Shown: positions 1-9,133 of the stretch, piece by piece
Numbering within the stretch: position 1 is the first letter of the stretch
Layout of the letters: every line of letters begins with the position of its first letter
Source: Accumulibacter sp.
Lineage (GTDB): Bacteria; Pseudomonadota; Gammaproteobacteria; Burkholderiales; Rhodocyclaceae
DNA: 64,000 nt
Direction of reading: 5' to 3'
Assembly: GCA_024235715.1 (NCBI GenBank)
Contig: JACKLW010000006.1
Location: 372,001 to 436,000 of the forward strand
Notes under the pieces: model-generated
What the model saw: only the letters and a program-made list of their open reading frames with translations
Database searches by the model: none
What the model was told of the DNA's origin: nothing
Program-made: the position numbers and the translations under genes

Positions 1-1065
1 GATGCTTTCCAGTTCGCCGGCTGCCTGGCGCACGACGGCCGCGCCCCTGGTGGCCAGTTCGGCGGTCTTGCGCGAGTTGTCCTCGGTCAGGTGGGCGATT
101 TCGGAGACTTCGTTGATGCTCACCGTCAGTTCTTCGATCGACGCCGCAGTGGCGGCGCTCGATTCGGCCTGCTTGCGTGCCGCGATACTGATTTCGCTGG
201 CCGCCACGGACAGCTCGCCGGATTCCCTGGCCAGCATTTCGGTGCCCTCGTTGATCTGTCGCACGACACCGTTCAGCCTGCCCTGCATGGAAGCCAGTCT
301 GCCCAGCAGGTTGCCGGGCAGCGTACTGCTGGAGCTGATGTTCTGCGTCAGGTCACCGCCGGCGATGTGTTCGACCTGCGCGGCGGCCAGTGCCGGTTCG
401 CCGCCGATCTGCTGCTGGACGCTGCGGTTGATGGTCCAGCCGAGAATGCCGAGCAGCAGGCTGGTCAGCCCGATCAACGCAATGCTGCGGCTGGCGCTGG
501 ACCAGAATGCGGCGTCCACGTCCTCGATGTACACCCCGGTGGCCAGCCACCAGCCCCAGGGCGCAAAGACCTTGGCGTAGGCGATCTTGGCGATCGGCTT
601 GTCGGAGTCCGGTTTGGCGAACTTGTAATCCATTTCCGCCTCGCCGTTCGCCTTGAGCAGCTCGATCCAGTCCCTGATGTACGTCTTGCCGGTCGGGTCC
701 CTGGCGTCGAGCGTGTTCTTGCCTTCGCGCTCGGGCCTGACGCCGTGCATCATCGTCGTGCCGCCCATATCGTAGATGAACAGGTAGTCGTCGCCGTTGA
801 AGCGGCTCTTGCGCAGAGCGTCCTTGGCCAGTCGCTGCGCCTCGGCCTCGGTCAGTGCGCCCGTCTGCTGCAGCTCGTATTGCTGCTGCAGCACGCCGAG
901 GGCCGAATCGACCACGGCGCGTATCGCCAGGCGCTTTTCCTGCAGCACCTGCTGGCGCAACTCGAACACCGACAGTCCGCCGAGGACCAGCAGTCCGAGC
1001 AGCATGCCGGTCAACAGCAGATAGAGGCGGGTGGTCAGTTTCAGTTTGCGTAGCAGGGCGAGCAT
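1..1065 (-). CDS. Methyl-accepting chemotaxis protein, 3' end cut off by the window
   Basis: The reverse strand is open for 355 codons from an ATG at 1065 to the window edge, with GGAGA about 9 bases upstream of the start. The product begins with a short basic stretch and a membrane helix (about residues 14-34). A periplasmic single-Cache domain of the sCache_2 type follows, with the family-like GDDYLFIYD strand near residue 93 and a WGWWLATGVY strand near residue 173. A second helix (about 193-213), a HAMP-like linker and the first part of the methyl-accepting signalling domain complete what is visible. Such receptors sense small organic acids or similar ligands and control a CheA kinase, but the ligand cannot be read here. 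The conserved hairpin tip of the signalling domain lies outside the window. No flagellar sigma-28 promoter was found upstream. Confidence 0.9.
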   Translation of the reverse strand, partial: MLALLRKLKLTTRLYLLLTGMLLGLLVLGGLSVFELRQQVLQEKRLAIRAVVDSALGVLQQQYELQQTGALTEAEAQRLAKDALRKSRFNGDDYLFIYDMGGTTMMHGVRPEREGKNTLDARDPTGKTYIRDWIELLKANGEAEMDYKFAKPDSDKPIAKIAYAKVFAPWGWWLATGVYIEDVDAAFWSSASRSIALIGLTSLLLGILGWTINRSVQQQIGGEPALAAAQVEHIAGGDLTQNISSSSTLPGNLLGRLASMQGRLNGVVRQINEGTEMLARESGELSVAASEISIAARKQAESSAATAASIEELTVSINEVSEIAHLTEDNSRKTAELATRGAAVVRQAAGELESI

Positions 1066-1376
1066 GCACAGGTCTCCAGGCGGTCGTTCGAGGAAGGCAG
1101 AATAGCCTCCATGGAGTAACGGCAGGAAAGCAGCATTTCTTGAGGGCCGTGTCGACACTTCTTGGGATGCCGCTCCTGCACCTGCCGGGGTTCCGCGGAG
1201 CGCAGCCGGAGAGCGGCAAAGGCCGGCCCGTGAACAACGCCGGCAGGTCGCTGATCGCGTTAGACTGTTGTCCTTGCCCAAACCTTGCCGCGTCGCCAGT
1301 TGCGTGAGTTGCATGCCATGGACTTTCCGGTCAAATCGCCGTCTTCACCTGTTGCACGCTTCCCGGTGTGCGGACG
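1066..1376. other. Divergent intergenic region, no gene seen
   Basis: This gap separates the leftward chemoreceptor gene from the rightward threonine ammonia-lyase. Short open frames cross it, but none has a recognisable product or a good ribosome binding site. It should hold the promoters of both genes; I could not pick convincing -35/-10 boxes or a sigma-28 site. Confidence 0.5.
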
Positions 1377-2636
1377 ATGAGCGCCGGGCGCGCCGCGCAG
1401 GCGGCGATTCCGCTGACGCTGGCCGATCTCGAAGCGGCGCGGACGCGCATTGCCGGCGCGGTGCTGCCGACGCCCCTGTGGCGCAATGATGCGCTGGCAC
1501 GCGACTTCGGCGTGCCGATTCATTTCAAGCTGGAGAATCTGCAGCCGACCGGCTCGTTCAAACTGCGCGGCGCGAGTCACAAGATCGATCGCCTGCTCGC
1601 GCGGCGCGGCCAATTGCGCGGGGTGATTGCCGCGTCGGCCGGCAACCATGCGCAGGGCGTCGCCCGCGCGGCGCTGGTCAACGCCTTGCCGGCGACGGTG
1701 GTGATGCCGCTGGCGGCGTCGCTGACCAAGATCGACGCGTGCCGCGGGCTCGCTGCCGAAGTCGTCCTCGCGGGCGCCAACCTTGAAGAGGCAAAGGTCC
1801 TCGCCGAGCGCCTGGCGGCCGAGCGCGGGCTCGAGTTCGTGCATCCCTACGACGACTGGGAAATCATCGCCGGGCAGGCCAGCGTCGGCCTGGAAATCAT
1901 CGAAACCTTGCCGGCCGCCAGCCTGGTCATCGTTCCGCTTGGCGGCGGCGGTCTGCTTTCGGGTGTCGCACTGGCGATCAAGCTGCAACGTCCGGACGTG
2001 CGGGTCGTCGGCGTGCAGACCGAGAGCGTTGCGCCGTTTCGGCGCTTCCTCGAGGATGGCACCCTGGAAGTCGTTCCGCCGATGGCACATACCATCGCCG
2101 ACGGCATCAAGGTGAAGGCACCCGGGGTGTTCACCCGGCGGGTGATCGCCGGCTACGTCGATGCCATCGTGACCGTCGACGACAACGCCATCGCCGAGGC
2201 CATGGTCTGCCTGCTGGAACGTACGCGGACGATCGGCGAGGGGGCCGGCGTCGTCGCGCTGGCTGCCCTGCTCAAGGGCAAGGTCGTGCCGCGCCCGGAC
2301 GATTGCGTCGTGGTGCTGGTCAGCGGCGGCAATGCGGACATGACACTGGTCGGCCGCTCGATCGACTATGGCCTGGCTTCGAGCGGCCGCCTGATGAGCG
2401 TCGCGGTCAGGGTCGCCGATTCGCCGGGGCGGCTTGCGGCGCTGCTCGGCGGTGTCGCCGAACTCGGCATGAATGTCCGTCACGTCGAGCACCGGCGTGG
2501 CGAACTGCACGTGCCGGTGGGGATGACCGAGATCATCCTGCAGATCGAAACGCGTGACTTCGCCCATCAGCGCGAACTGCTGGACCAGTTCGCGGGGCAG
2601 GGGCTGGACGCGCGCAATCTCGTTGACCCTGCGTAG
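1377..2636 (+). CDS. Threonine ammonia-lyase (PLP-dependent) with C-terminal ACT domain
   Basis: It deaminates L-threonine (and probably serine) to 2-oxobutanoate and ammonia in the cytoplasm, either feeding isoleucine synthesis or degrading threonine. The 419-residue product has the fold-type II PLP core: the Schiff-base lysine lies in GSFKLRGAS (K62 from this start) and the phosphate-binding glycine loop GGGGLLSG is near residue 187. A single ACT-like regulatory domain occupies about residues 335-405. That is the short architecture of about 400 residues, shorter than the two-ACT E. coli IlvA, so the choice between ilvA and tdcB is left open. An in-frame GTG lies 9 bases upstream at 1368. 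The ATG is preferred, but neither start has a clear Shine-Dalgarno. The gene stands alone, 23 bases before the sensor kinase. Confidence 0.9.
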   Translation: MSAGRAAQAAIPLTLADLEAARTRIAGAVLPTPLWRNDALARDFGVPIHFKLENLQPTGSFKLRGASHKIDRLLARRGQLRGVIAASAGNHAQGVARAALVNALPATVVMPLAASLTKIDACRGLAAEVVLAGANLEEAKVLAERLAAERGLEFVHPYDDWEIIAGQASVGLEIIETLPAASLVIVPLGGGGLLSGVALAIKLQRPDVRVVGVQTESVAPFRRFLEDGTLEVVPPMAHTIADGIKVKAPGVFTRRVIAGYVDAIVTVDDNAIAEAMVCLLERTRTIGEGAGVVALAALLKGKVVPRPDDCVVVLVSGGNADMTLVGRSIDYGLASSGRLMSVAVRVADSPGRLAALLGGVAELGMNVRHVEHRRGELHVPVGMTEIILQIETRDFAHQRELLDQFAGQGLDARNLVDPA

Positions 2637-2659
2637 CAGGCCGGGTCGAGGCGCTCCCG

Positions 2660-5600
2660 GTGAAGCCTGAATCTCGCCCCACAGCACGCCGAGCCAGCGG
2701 CCGGTCGTTGGGGCGGCCCCTGTGGCTCTGGCTGGCATCGCGATTCGTGCTGGCCGGCGTCCTGCCCTTGCTGCTGGTCGCCGCGCTGCTCCTGTCGGTC
2801 CGCCTGCCACAGGTGTTTGACGATATCGAAAGCCGTCACCAGGCGCTGGCCCGAGCCATCTCCGGGCAGATCACAGTGCACCTGCTCGGCGCCGGGCGCG
2901 AACTCTCCGCCATAGCGGCGCATCTTCATCACCGGCCGGGGCAGCCGGCGTCGTTCTGGTTCGACGTGCTCGATGCGCACGCCGGCGCTGGGGAGGTATT
3001 TGCGGCGATCTACATCGCCGATGCTTCGGACAAGGTGTTCGCCGTGGGTTTGCCGGCCGGGCAGCGCGGCCAGCGACACGAACTTCTGCAAATCGACCTT
3101 TCGGGCTGGCGGGTACTGCGCGAGGCACGGGCGCGCGGTGCGGAGGTGTGGTCCGATGTCTTCCTGTCCTCCGTCAGTTCCCAACTGGCCGTGAGTGTGG
3201 CAATTCCGGTCGGTCAGCAAGAACTGCTCGGTGAAGTCTCGATTGCCCAGCTGACCAACTTCCTTGATCACCTGCCAAGCGACGCCGGGATGCTGACCAT
3301 GATCCTGGACCGCGGGGGGCGACTCGTCGCGCAATCGCGACAGAGTACGGGCGATCGGGAACTCAACCTCGGTCAGCTGGCGATCGTCGGCGACGGCCTG
3401 CGGGGACAGTTTACGACCAGGGAATTTGCCTGGGGTGAGGAGCGCTTCATCGGCACGCTGGTCAGCGTGCCGCAGCTCGACTGGATGGTGCTGGTCGCAC
3501 AACCGCGAAGCGGCGCCGTCGAGCCCTTCATGGCCACCCTCTGGGCGCTGGCTGCGGGCTTGCTGGTGGCGCTGCTGCTGGCGACCAGCGCCACATGGAT
3601 GGTGGCGCGCGGCTTCGCCCGGCGGGTCGGAGGTTACGCGGCGCAGGCGCAGGCAATCGCCGATGGCCATTACGATCAACCCTGGCCGGTCTCACACATC
3701 AAGGAACTGGACAGCCTCGCTGAACATCTCGATCGCATGTCCCTGGCCATTCGCCAGCGCGAGGGGCAACTGGCGAGCAGCGAGGCGCGCTACCGCTCGG
3801 TGATCAGCAATGCGCCGGTGGTGATCTTCCAGTTCGACGAGCACGGCGTGTTCTCGCTCAGCGAAGGCAAGGGTCTGGTCAGTGTTGGTCTGCAACCCGG
3901 CGCGGCGGTCGGCCAGTCGCTGTTCGATCTCTATCGCGAGTACCCGCAGATCTGCGAGCCCGCGCGTCGCGCCATTGCCGGCGAAACGCTGTATTTCACG
4001 GTAAGGGTAGGTGAAGCGGTTTTCGAGACCTATTTCAATCCGGTGCGCGATGGCACGGGCTCGCTGGAGGTCATGGGCGTGGCGCTGGACATCTCCGAGC
4101 GGGTGCATGCCGAGGAGCAGCTGCAACAGGCGAAGCTGGTTGTGGAAAACAGCCCGGCGATGCTTTTTCGCTGGCGGGCAGAGGAGGGCTGGCCAGCGGT
4201 GTTCGCGTCCGCCAACGTCAGCCAGCTTGGCTATTCTTCCCGGGAGCTGCTCGATGGATCGATTCGCTTCGCGGCGCTGATCCACCCGGACGACCTCCTG
4301 CGTGTCGCTGCCGAAGTGCAGTTCTACGCGCAGCATGGTGATGACCACTTCCAGCAGGAGTATCGAATCGTTTGCCGGGACGGATCGATACGCTGGGTGG
4401 ACGACCGGACGGCCGTCGAGCGCGATGCTGAAGGTCGGGTGACCCACTATCTTGGCATCGTCATCGACATCAGCGAGCGCAAACAGGCCGAACAGGCCGT
4501 GCAGCAAGCCAATCGGCAGCTGCGGATGATCAGCGAGTGCAACCAGGCGCTGATTCGCGCCACCGATGAAAGCGAGTTGCTGAGCACCGTCTGCGGGATC
4601 GTCGTCGAGGTCGGCGGCTACCGGATGGCCTGGGTGGGCTACGCGGAGGATGATGAAGCGAAGAGCGTGCGGCCGGTGGCGCACGCTGGCCACGAGGCGG
4701 GCTACCTCGAGCACCTGAACACCACCTGGGCCGACAGCGAGCGCGGGCAGGGCGCCAACGGCATCGCCATTCGCAGCGGCCGCCCCTGCGTGATCCCGGA
4801 TATCGCCGGCGATGCGTGTTTCGCGCCCTGGCGTCGCGACGCCGCTGCGCGCGGCTATGCCGCCCTGTGCGCGTTGCCGCTGCGCGATGGCGACGTGATC
4901 CTGGGTGCCATGAGCATCTACTCGGCAAGCGTCGATGCCTTCGATGCCGAAGAGGTCGCCCTGTTGAGCGAACTGGCGGAAGATCTGGGATTCGGCATCA
5001 CCGTGTTGCGCACGCGGATCAAGCGCGAACAGGCTGATCAGGCGCTGCGCGAGAGCGAAGCGCGCTACCGGCTGCTTTTCGACAGCAACCCGCATCCGAT
5101 GTGGGTCTACGACCTGGAGACGCTCGCCTTCGTGACCGTCAACGATGCTGCCGTGAGCCGCTACGGGTATTCCCGCGAGGAATTCCTGAACATGACGGTC
5201 GTCGAAATTCGCCTGGGCGACGATACGCCGATCCCGCTCGAGGATATCGTCTCGGTAGACGCTGCGGGTGAGGGTGACTGCGCAGGCGTCTGGCAACATC
5301 GCAAGAAAGACGGAACAATCATCGACGTCGAAGTGATCGAGCATGCAGTCTCCTACCAGGGGCGATCGGCACAACTCGTTCTGGCCGATGACATCACCGA
5401 GCGCCGACGTTCCGAGCAGGCGCTCCTGGAGAGCGAGCTCAAATACCGCGAGCTCGTCGAGAACGCCAACAGCATCATCCTGCGCTGGACACCCGAAGGC
5501 CGGATCACCTTCATCAACGAATTCGGACTGAAGTTCTTCGGCTATTCGGAAGACGAGCTGCTCGGCCGCGACGTCGTGGGCAGCATCGTCCCGCGCGTTG

Positions 5601-6688
5601 AAAGCGGCGGCAAGGATCTGCGCACGCTGATGAGCGATATCTGTCACAGCCCGGAGCGCTTCGAGCGCAACATCAACGAGAACATGCGCCGCAACGGCGA
5701 GCGGGTCTGGGTCTCGTGGACCAACCGGGCGATCAGCGACGAAGGCGGTGAGGTCGTCGAGATCTTCAGTGTCGGTTCCGACATCACCGCGCGCAAACGC
5801 GTCGAGGAGGAACTGGGCCGCTATCGCGAGCACCTCGAGGAGCTTGTCGGCGAGCGGACCGCCGAACTGGGCCAGGCGATGGCGCAGCTGCTGCAGGCCG
5901 AAAAGCTGGCAGCGCTGGGCAACCTGGTCGCCGGCGTGGCGCACGAACTGAACACGCCGCTGGGCAACGCGCGTGTCGTCGCCAGCGTGCTGGCCGAGCA
6001 GTTTCGCGAGTTTTCCGAGGCCGTCGCGTCCGGCCACCTGCGCCGTTCGCAGGTGGAAACGCTGCTCGCTCGGGGCCAGGAAGCCGTCGACCTCCTCGAA
6101 CGCAATACCGTGCGCGCCGCCGAACTGATCGGCCACTTCAAGCAGGTGGCGGTGGACCAGAGCAGCGCCCGGCGACGCCTCTTCGACCTGCGCCAGACGG
6201 TGAGGGAGATGCTGGTCACCCTGCAGCCCAGCTTCAAACACAGCCGGCACCGGATCGAACTCGACATTCCCGCCAACCTGGAACTCGACAGCTACCCGGG
6301 TCCGCTCGAACAGGTCATCGCCAACCTCGTCGGCAACTCCCTGGCACATGGCTTTGCCGGCACCGACGAGGGGCGTATCGAAATCAAGGCACACACCGTC
6401 GGCCCCGACCAGGTGGTCCTGCGCTATGCGGACAACGGGAGCGGTATCCCGGCGGCGACGCTCAACCGAATCTTCGAACCCTTCTTCACGACCCGTCTCG
6501 GCCAGGGCGGCAGTGGCCTCGGGCTGTACATCGTCTACAACCTGGTCACCGCGGTCCTCGGCGGCACGATCAAGGTCGACAGCCCGCCGGGTCGCGGCAC
6601 CCGTTTCACCCTGACCCTGCCGCGCAAGGCGCCCGATCGAGCCGCTTCACCCGAGAGCGAGGAATCGCCGCCAGGTGACGGATTGTGA
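2660..6688 (+). CDS. Membrane sensor histidine kinase with dCache, HAMP, four PAS and one GAF domains
   Basis: This 1342-residue kinase starts at a GTG. Domains in order: helix 1 (about 28-47); a periplasmic dCache-like region (about 50-285); helix 2 (about 289-313); a HAMP-like linker; PAS (about 375-480); PAS with a PAC-type end (about 490-610); GAF (about 622-785); PAS (about 800-915); PAS (about 925-1045); a coiled linker; a dimerisation/phosphoacceptor domain with H1095 in [10 protein letters not shown]; and the ATPase domain with the N box near [18 protein letters not shown], and a GSGLGLYIV motif. There is no receiver domain and no response regulator gene alongside, so it is an orphan kinase. 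It lies 154 bases upstream of the pilin gene, in the position held by pilS in other pilin loci. It lacks the polytopic PilS N-terminus, so control of the pilin genes is only inferred. Confidence 0.92.
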   Translation: MKPESRPTARRASGRSLGRPLWLWLASRFVLAGVLPLLLVAALLLSVRLPQVFDDIESRHQALARAISGQITVHLLGAGRELSAIAAHLHHRPGQPASFWFDVLDAHAGAGEVFAAIYIADASDKVFAVGLPAGQRGQRHELLQIDLSGWRVLREARARGAEVWSDVFLSSVSSQLAVSVAIPVGQQELLGEVSIAQLTNFLDHLPSDAGMLTMILDRGGRLVAQSRQSTGDRELNLGQLAIVGDGLRGQFTTREFAWGEERFIGTLVSVPQLDWMVLVAQPRSGAVEPFMATLWALAAGLLVALLLATSATWMVARGFARRVGGYAAQAQAIADGHYDQPWPVSHIKELDSLAEHLDRMSLAIRQREGQLASSEARYRSVISNAPVVIFQFDEHGVFSLSEGKGLVSVGLQPGAAVGQSLFDLYREYPQICEPARRAIAGETLYFTVRVGEAVFETYFNPVRDGTGSLEVMGVALDISERVHAEEQLQQAKLVVENSPAMLFRWRAEEGWPAVFASANVSQLGYSSRELLDGSIRFAALIHPDDLLRVAAEVQFYAQHGDDHFQQEYRIVCRDGSIRWVDDRTAVERDAEGRVTHYLGIVIDISERKQAEQAVQQANRQLRMISECNQALIRATDESELLSTVCGIVVEVGGYRMAWVGYAEDDEAKSVRPVAHAGHEAGYLEHLNTTWADSERGQGANGIAIRSGRPCVIPDIAGDACFAPWRRDAAARGYAALCALPLRDGDVILGAMSIYSASVDAFDAEEVALLSELAEDLGFGITVLRTRIKREQADQALRESEARYRLLFDSNPHPMWVYDLETLAFVTVNDAAVSRYGYSREEFLNMTVVEIRLGDDTPIPLEDIVSVDAAGEGDCAGVWQHRKKDGTIIDVEVIEHAVSYQGRSAQLVLADDITERRRSEQALLESELKYRELVENANSIILRWTPEGRITFINEFGLKFFGYSEDELLGRDVVGSIVPRVESGGKDLRTLMSDICHSPERFERNINENMRRNGERVWVSWTNRAISDEGGEVVEIFSVGSDITARKRVEEELGRYREHLEELVGERTAELGQAMAQLLQAEKLAALGNLVAGVAHELNTPLGNARVVASVLAEQFREFSEAVASGHLRRSQVETLLARGQEAVDLLERNTVRAAELIGHFKQVAVDQSSARRRLFDLRQTVREMLVTLQPSFKHSRHRIELDIPANLELDSYPGPLEQVIANLVGNSLAHGFAGTDEGRIEIKAHTVGPDQVVLRYADNGSGIPAATLNRIFEPFFTTRLGQGGSGLGLYIVYNLVTAVLGGTIKVDSPPGRGTRFTLTLPRKAPDRAASPESEESPPGDGL

Positions 6689-6773
6689 CAATTTTCGTCA
6701 GCCGGGTGACGGGAATCGGCGTGATCGCCGCCTGCCGCGTGCGGAAAGTCACGCTTTTGCGTGTTTTCAGCGC

Positions 6774-6790
6774 CTGGCACGGAACTTGAT
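6774..6790 (+). promoter_or_regulatory. Probable sigma-54 (-24/-12) promoter of the pilin gene
   Basis: The site reads CTGGCACG-GAAC-TTGAT, against the consensus TGGCACG-N4-TTGCW. The -24 GG and the TGGCACG block are exact and the spacing is correct. The -12 element has A where C is usual, which lowers confidence. pilA genes are classically sigma-54/PilR dependent, which supports the call. An imperfect palindrome, TGAC-N7-GTCA at 6686-6700 over the kinase stop codon, lies about 75 bases upstream and could be an activator site. Confidence 0.6.
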
Positions 6791-6800
6791 ACCAGTTAAA

Positions 6801-6819
6801 GCAACGGATTGTCCGTTGC
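6801..6819. repeat. Perfect inverted repeat at the predicted 5' end of the pilin mRNA
   Basis: GCAACGGA and TCCGTTGC form an 8-bp stem with a 3-base loop. If the sigma-54 site is real, transcription would start at about 6801, exactly where the stem begins. The mRNA would then carry a 5' terminal hairpin followed closely by the GGAAGGAG ribosome binding site at 6827-6834. A stabilising 5' stem-loop or an operator are the obvious possibilities. Confidence 0.6.
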
Positions 6820-6842
6820 ACTCACTGGAAGGAGTTCACACA

Positions 6843-7025
6843 ATGAAGAAGCTGCAAAAAGGCTTTACCCTGATCGAGCTGATGATCGTCGTGGCGATCA
6901 TCGGTATTCTGGCCGCCATCGCCATCCCGCAGTTCTCCGAGTACACCAAGAAGGGTGAGGACAAGTCGGCACAATCGGATGCGCGCAACCTGCTGACGGC
7001 TGCCATCGCCAACTCGACCACCTAA
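6843..7025 (+). CDS. Short type IV pilin (PilA-N type, Geobacter-like)
   Basis: The 60-residue prepilin has a class III leader, MKKLQKG, cut before F1, with the invariant E5 in FTLIE and the standard hydrophobic helix ending in AIAIPQF. The mature protein has only 53 residues: the helix plus a short polar tail ending IANSTT. It lacks the globular beta-sheet domain and the disulfide loop of ordinary pilins of about 150 residues. This is the layout of Geobacter PilA, whose N-terminal helix is nearly the same. The strong ribosome binding site GGAAGGAG lies 8 bases upstream. Aromatics in the mature chain are F1, F24 and Y27 only, fewer than in Geobacter PilA. The missing globular part appears to be supplied by the next gene. 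It should be processed by PilD and assembled in the inner membrane by a type IV pilus machine encoded elsewhere. Confidence 0.93.
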   Translation: MKKLQKGFTLIELMIVVAIIGILAAIAIPQFSEYTKKGEDKSAQSDARNLLTAAIANSTT

Positions 7026-7051
7026 GCCCATTTTCTGATCGGAGATTTCCT

Positions 7052-7423
7052 ATGAAAACTAGCACCATGAAGAATGTCATTATGGGTTCGGTTCTTGCCG
7101 TCGCAGCCGTTACCTCCCTTTCGGCAAATGGCGCCACGCAGAGCATCTGTACTGGTGGGGCGGCCGGAGATGGCCAGCAGGTTGCCGCTGGCACCGACTT
7201 CGTAAAGGTGGCATTTACGCCGAAATGTTCGGCAAACGTGATCCTGACCGGCGAAGATGTTTCGGCGACCGTCTATAAAGTGGGCTCGGCGTCGCTCAAG
7301 GGCAAGACGATCTTTGCCGGTTCGAGCCTTGGCGGTTCGGTGGGCAATGTCGGCACCTGTGCCGCATCACCTTGCACCTCGTCCGAGGTCTCGACCAAGA
7401 TAGCCGCCTTGCCGTCGTCCTGA
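7052..7423 (+). CDS. Secreted pilin partner resembling Geobacter PilA-C (short pilin chaperone)
   Basis: The 123-residue product has a Sec-type signal peptide (basic start, hydrophobic core about 8-24, likely cut after NGA near residue 28). A small Gly/Ser/Thr-rich domain of about 95 residues follows, with four cysteines (C33, C59, C103, C108) that could form two disulfides. It lies 26 bases after the short pilin with its own GGAG site. Gene order and the FxPKCSANV-like core recall PilA-C (Spc) of Geobacter, which is encoded after the short PilA and stabilises it. I recognise this by context and general likeness, not by search. A rho-independent terminator follows, so pilin and partner probably form a highly transcribed two-gene unit. 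Confidence 0.7.
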   Translation: MKTSTMKNVIMGSVLAVAAVTSLSANGATQSICTGGAAGDGQQVAAGTDFVKVAFTPKCSANVILTGEDVSATVYKVGSASLKGKTIFAGSSLGGSVGNVGTCAASPCTSSEVSTKIAALPSS

Positions 7424-7447
7424 CGCCCGGTATTCTGCTCTGCAAGC

Positions 7448-7475
7448 GGGCGCGCCCCAGGGTGCGCCCTTTTTG
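7448..7475 (+). terminator. Rho-independent terminator after the pilin pair
   Basis: GGGCGCGCC and GGTGCGCCC pair as a 9-bp stem with one G-T wobble across a loop of about 4 bases, followed by TTTTTG. It lies 25 bases after the PilA-C-like stop and 16 bases before the ABC permease gene. It would separate abundant pilin message from lower read-through expression of the ABC genes. Confidence 0.85.
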
Positions 7476-7490
7476 TTGTGGCTGACAAGC

Positions 7491-8294
7491 ATGTTCGAGT
7501 TCGCTGTTTCCGGTCTTCGCTCCGGCCTGCGGGGCAAGAGCTTCCAGGCCGTCTTCATCCTGGGCGTCCTGCTGATCGGTATCGCCTATCTGTCGGGCTT
7601 CTTTTCGCCGCGGCAGCCGCAGACCGTCGCTCTCGACGTCGGCTTCTCCGGAATCCGTTTCTCGCTGGTCCTGCTCAACCTGTTCTGGGTCCAGGAACTG
7701 GTGGCGCGCGAGATCGATCGGCGCGTGATCCTTTTCTCGCTGGCCTATCCGGTCTCGCGCGGCGCTTTCCTGGCCGGGCGCTTTGCGGCCATCCTGCTCC
7801 TCTCGGCGCTGGCGGCAGTGGTTCTTGGCCTGCTTCTCCTGCTGGCGGTGGTGGCGGCGGGTGGCGGCTATAGCCAGGAGTTCGAACTGGCGCTTGGCCT
7901 GCCGTTCTGGAGCGCCGTCGCCGGCTTCACCCTCGACGCTGCCGTGGTGGCCGCCTTCGCCCTGTGCATCGCGGCCTTGTCCACCGTCTCGGTCCTGCCG
8001 CTCGCCCTGGGTGCGGCGTTTGCGCTGGCGGGCAAGGCGCTCGGGGCGACGATGGCCTATCTTGCGCAGGGTGCCGACGGCAACGAGGAACTGGTCGCCA
8101 GCTACAGTCCGCTCGTCGACCTGGTGAAATGGCTGGTTCCCGACCTCTCGCGCCTGGACTGGCGCGAGTGGGCCATGTATCAGTTGCCACCGGGCAGCGA
8201 GGTGGTTTTCTGGGCGGCGACGATGGCTGTCGCCTACATCGTCGTGCTGCTGGTCTGCGCCAGCCTGCTTTTTGCCAGGCGGGAGTTTTCCTGA
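7491..8294 (+). CDS. ABC transporter permease, PilI-like
   Basis: The 267-residue integral membrane protein has about six hydrophobic segments and no ATPase motifs. It resembles ABC-2/NosY-type permeases, with VAREIDRRVILFSLAYPVSR after the second helix as a typical coupling-helix region. It starts at ATG 7491 just past the pilin terminator. Its stop overlaps the next start as TGATG, so the genes are translationally coupled. With the following two genes it forms an export-type ABC unit. In Myxococcus xanthus the pilG-pilH-pilI genes beside pilA encode such a unit needed for pilus formation, and a similar set follows pilA in Geobacter. Assignment as PilI is by position and topology. Confidence 0.8.
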   Translation: MFEFAVSGLRSGLRGKSFQAVFILGVLLIGIAYLSGFFSPRQPQTVALDVGFSGIRFSLVLLNLFWVQELVAREIDRRVILFSLAYPVSRGAFLAGRFAAILLLSALAAVVLGLLLLLAVVAAGGGYSQEFELALGLPFWSAVAGFTLDAAVVAAFALCIAALSTVSVLPLALGAAFALAGKALGATMAYLAQGADGNEELVASYSPLVDLVKWLVPDLSRLDWREWAMYQLPPGSEVVFWAATMAVAYIVVLLVCASLLFARREFS

Positions 8295-9133
8295 TGCAGC
8301 GTTCCCTGCCGAGGCTCCTGGTGCTGGCCGGCGTTCTGTCGGCCCTGCTCTATGGCCTCGCCGCGCAGCGGCTGTCCGGCCTGCCGCGAGCCACGGCAAA
8401 GCCCGAACTGCTGATCGCCCTGCCGCGCTTCGCCCAGGTCCTGCTGGCCGCGGGCGATCGTTATCTGGCCGCGAACCTGGCCGGGTTTCGCGTCCTCGTC
8501 GCCGAGACGGCGCGCATGCGCCCCGAAGATTACGCCGTGCAGGCGAAGCTGCAGCGGGACATCGCCTGGTTCAACCCGGCGCACGAGGACAACTACTACA
8601 TCGCCGCTGCGATCCTGCCCTGGAACGGCGAGGTCGATGCCGCCGAGTATGTGCTGCGCAAGGCGTCGGACGCGCGCAGCTTCGACTGGTACCCGCTCTT
8701 TCAATACGGCTTTCTCTTCTATCATTTCCGCCACGATCCGGCGACCGGCGCGCAGTGGTTGCTCAAGGGCGTTCCGCGGGTAAAGAATCAGCAGGATGCC
8801 TGGGCATTGCAGAACGTCGCCGCGGGGTGGATCGAAAAGGGCTACGAAACCGCCAATGCCGCCGGACTGGTCGCGGCGATGGCGGAGAACTCGCCGCGAG
8901 GCGCGTTTCGCAACTATCTGCAGGTCAGGGCGGACCGTCTGCGTGACCTGGCGACCCTGCAGGACGCGGCGAAGCGTTTTCGCGAGCGCTTCGGCAGGGA
9001 CGTGAAGGAACTCGGCGAACTGCTGAGCAGCGGTATGATCGCCAGGATTCCGGTGGATCCGCTTGGCGTCGGCTTCGGTCTCGATGCCTCGGGTCGGCCG
9101 ATATTCCGTTCATCGTCGGAAGGCAGCAAGTGA
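8294..9133 (+). CDS. Membrane-anchored periplasmic protein, possible PilG analogue
   Basis: The 279-residue product has an N-terminal signal anchor (hydrophobic about residues 9-24) and an otherwise soluble, helix-rich chain with TPR-like paired helices. The C-terminus, with motifs like IPVDPLGVGFGLD, resembles the end of proteins found between pilus ABC genes. It has no known catalytic motif. It overlaps the permease by one base and the ATPase by four. Wedged between a permease and its ATPase, it is most simply an accessory subunit, as PilG is in Myxococcus. I do not recognise a named family from sequence alone. Confidence 0.65.
   Translation: MQRSLPRLLVLAGVLSALLYGLAAQRLSGLPRATAKPELLIALPRFAQVLLAAGDRYLAANLAGFRVLVAETARMRPEDYAVQAKLQRDIAWFNPAHEDNYYIAAAILPWNGEVDAAEYVLRKASDARSFDWYPLFQYGFLFYHFRHDPATGAQWLLKGVPRVKNQQDAWALQNVAAGWIEKGYETANAAGLVAAMAENSPRGAFRNYLQVRADRLRDLATLQDAAKRFRERFGRDVKELGELLSSGMIARIPVDPLGVGFGLDASGRPIFRSSSEGSK

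Noticed and set aside
1066-1376. Small genes in the divergent gap
   Set aside because: Open frames there lack ribosome binding sites, motifs and consistent codon use.
6843-7025. Electrically conductive pilin by likeness to Geobacter PilA
   Set aside because: Only three aromatics (F1, F24, Y27) in 53 residues, fewer than the spread along Geobacter PilA thought to matter. Short length alone does not establish conductivity.
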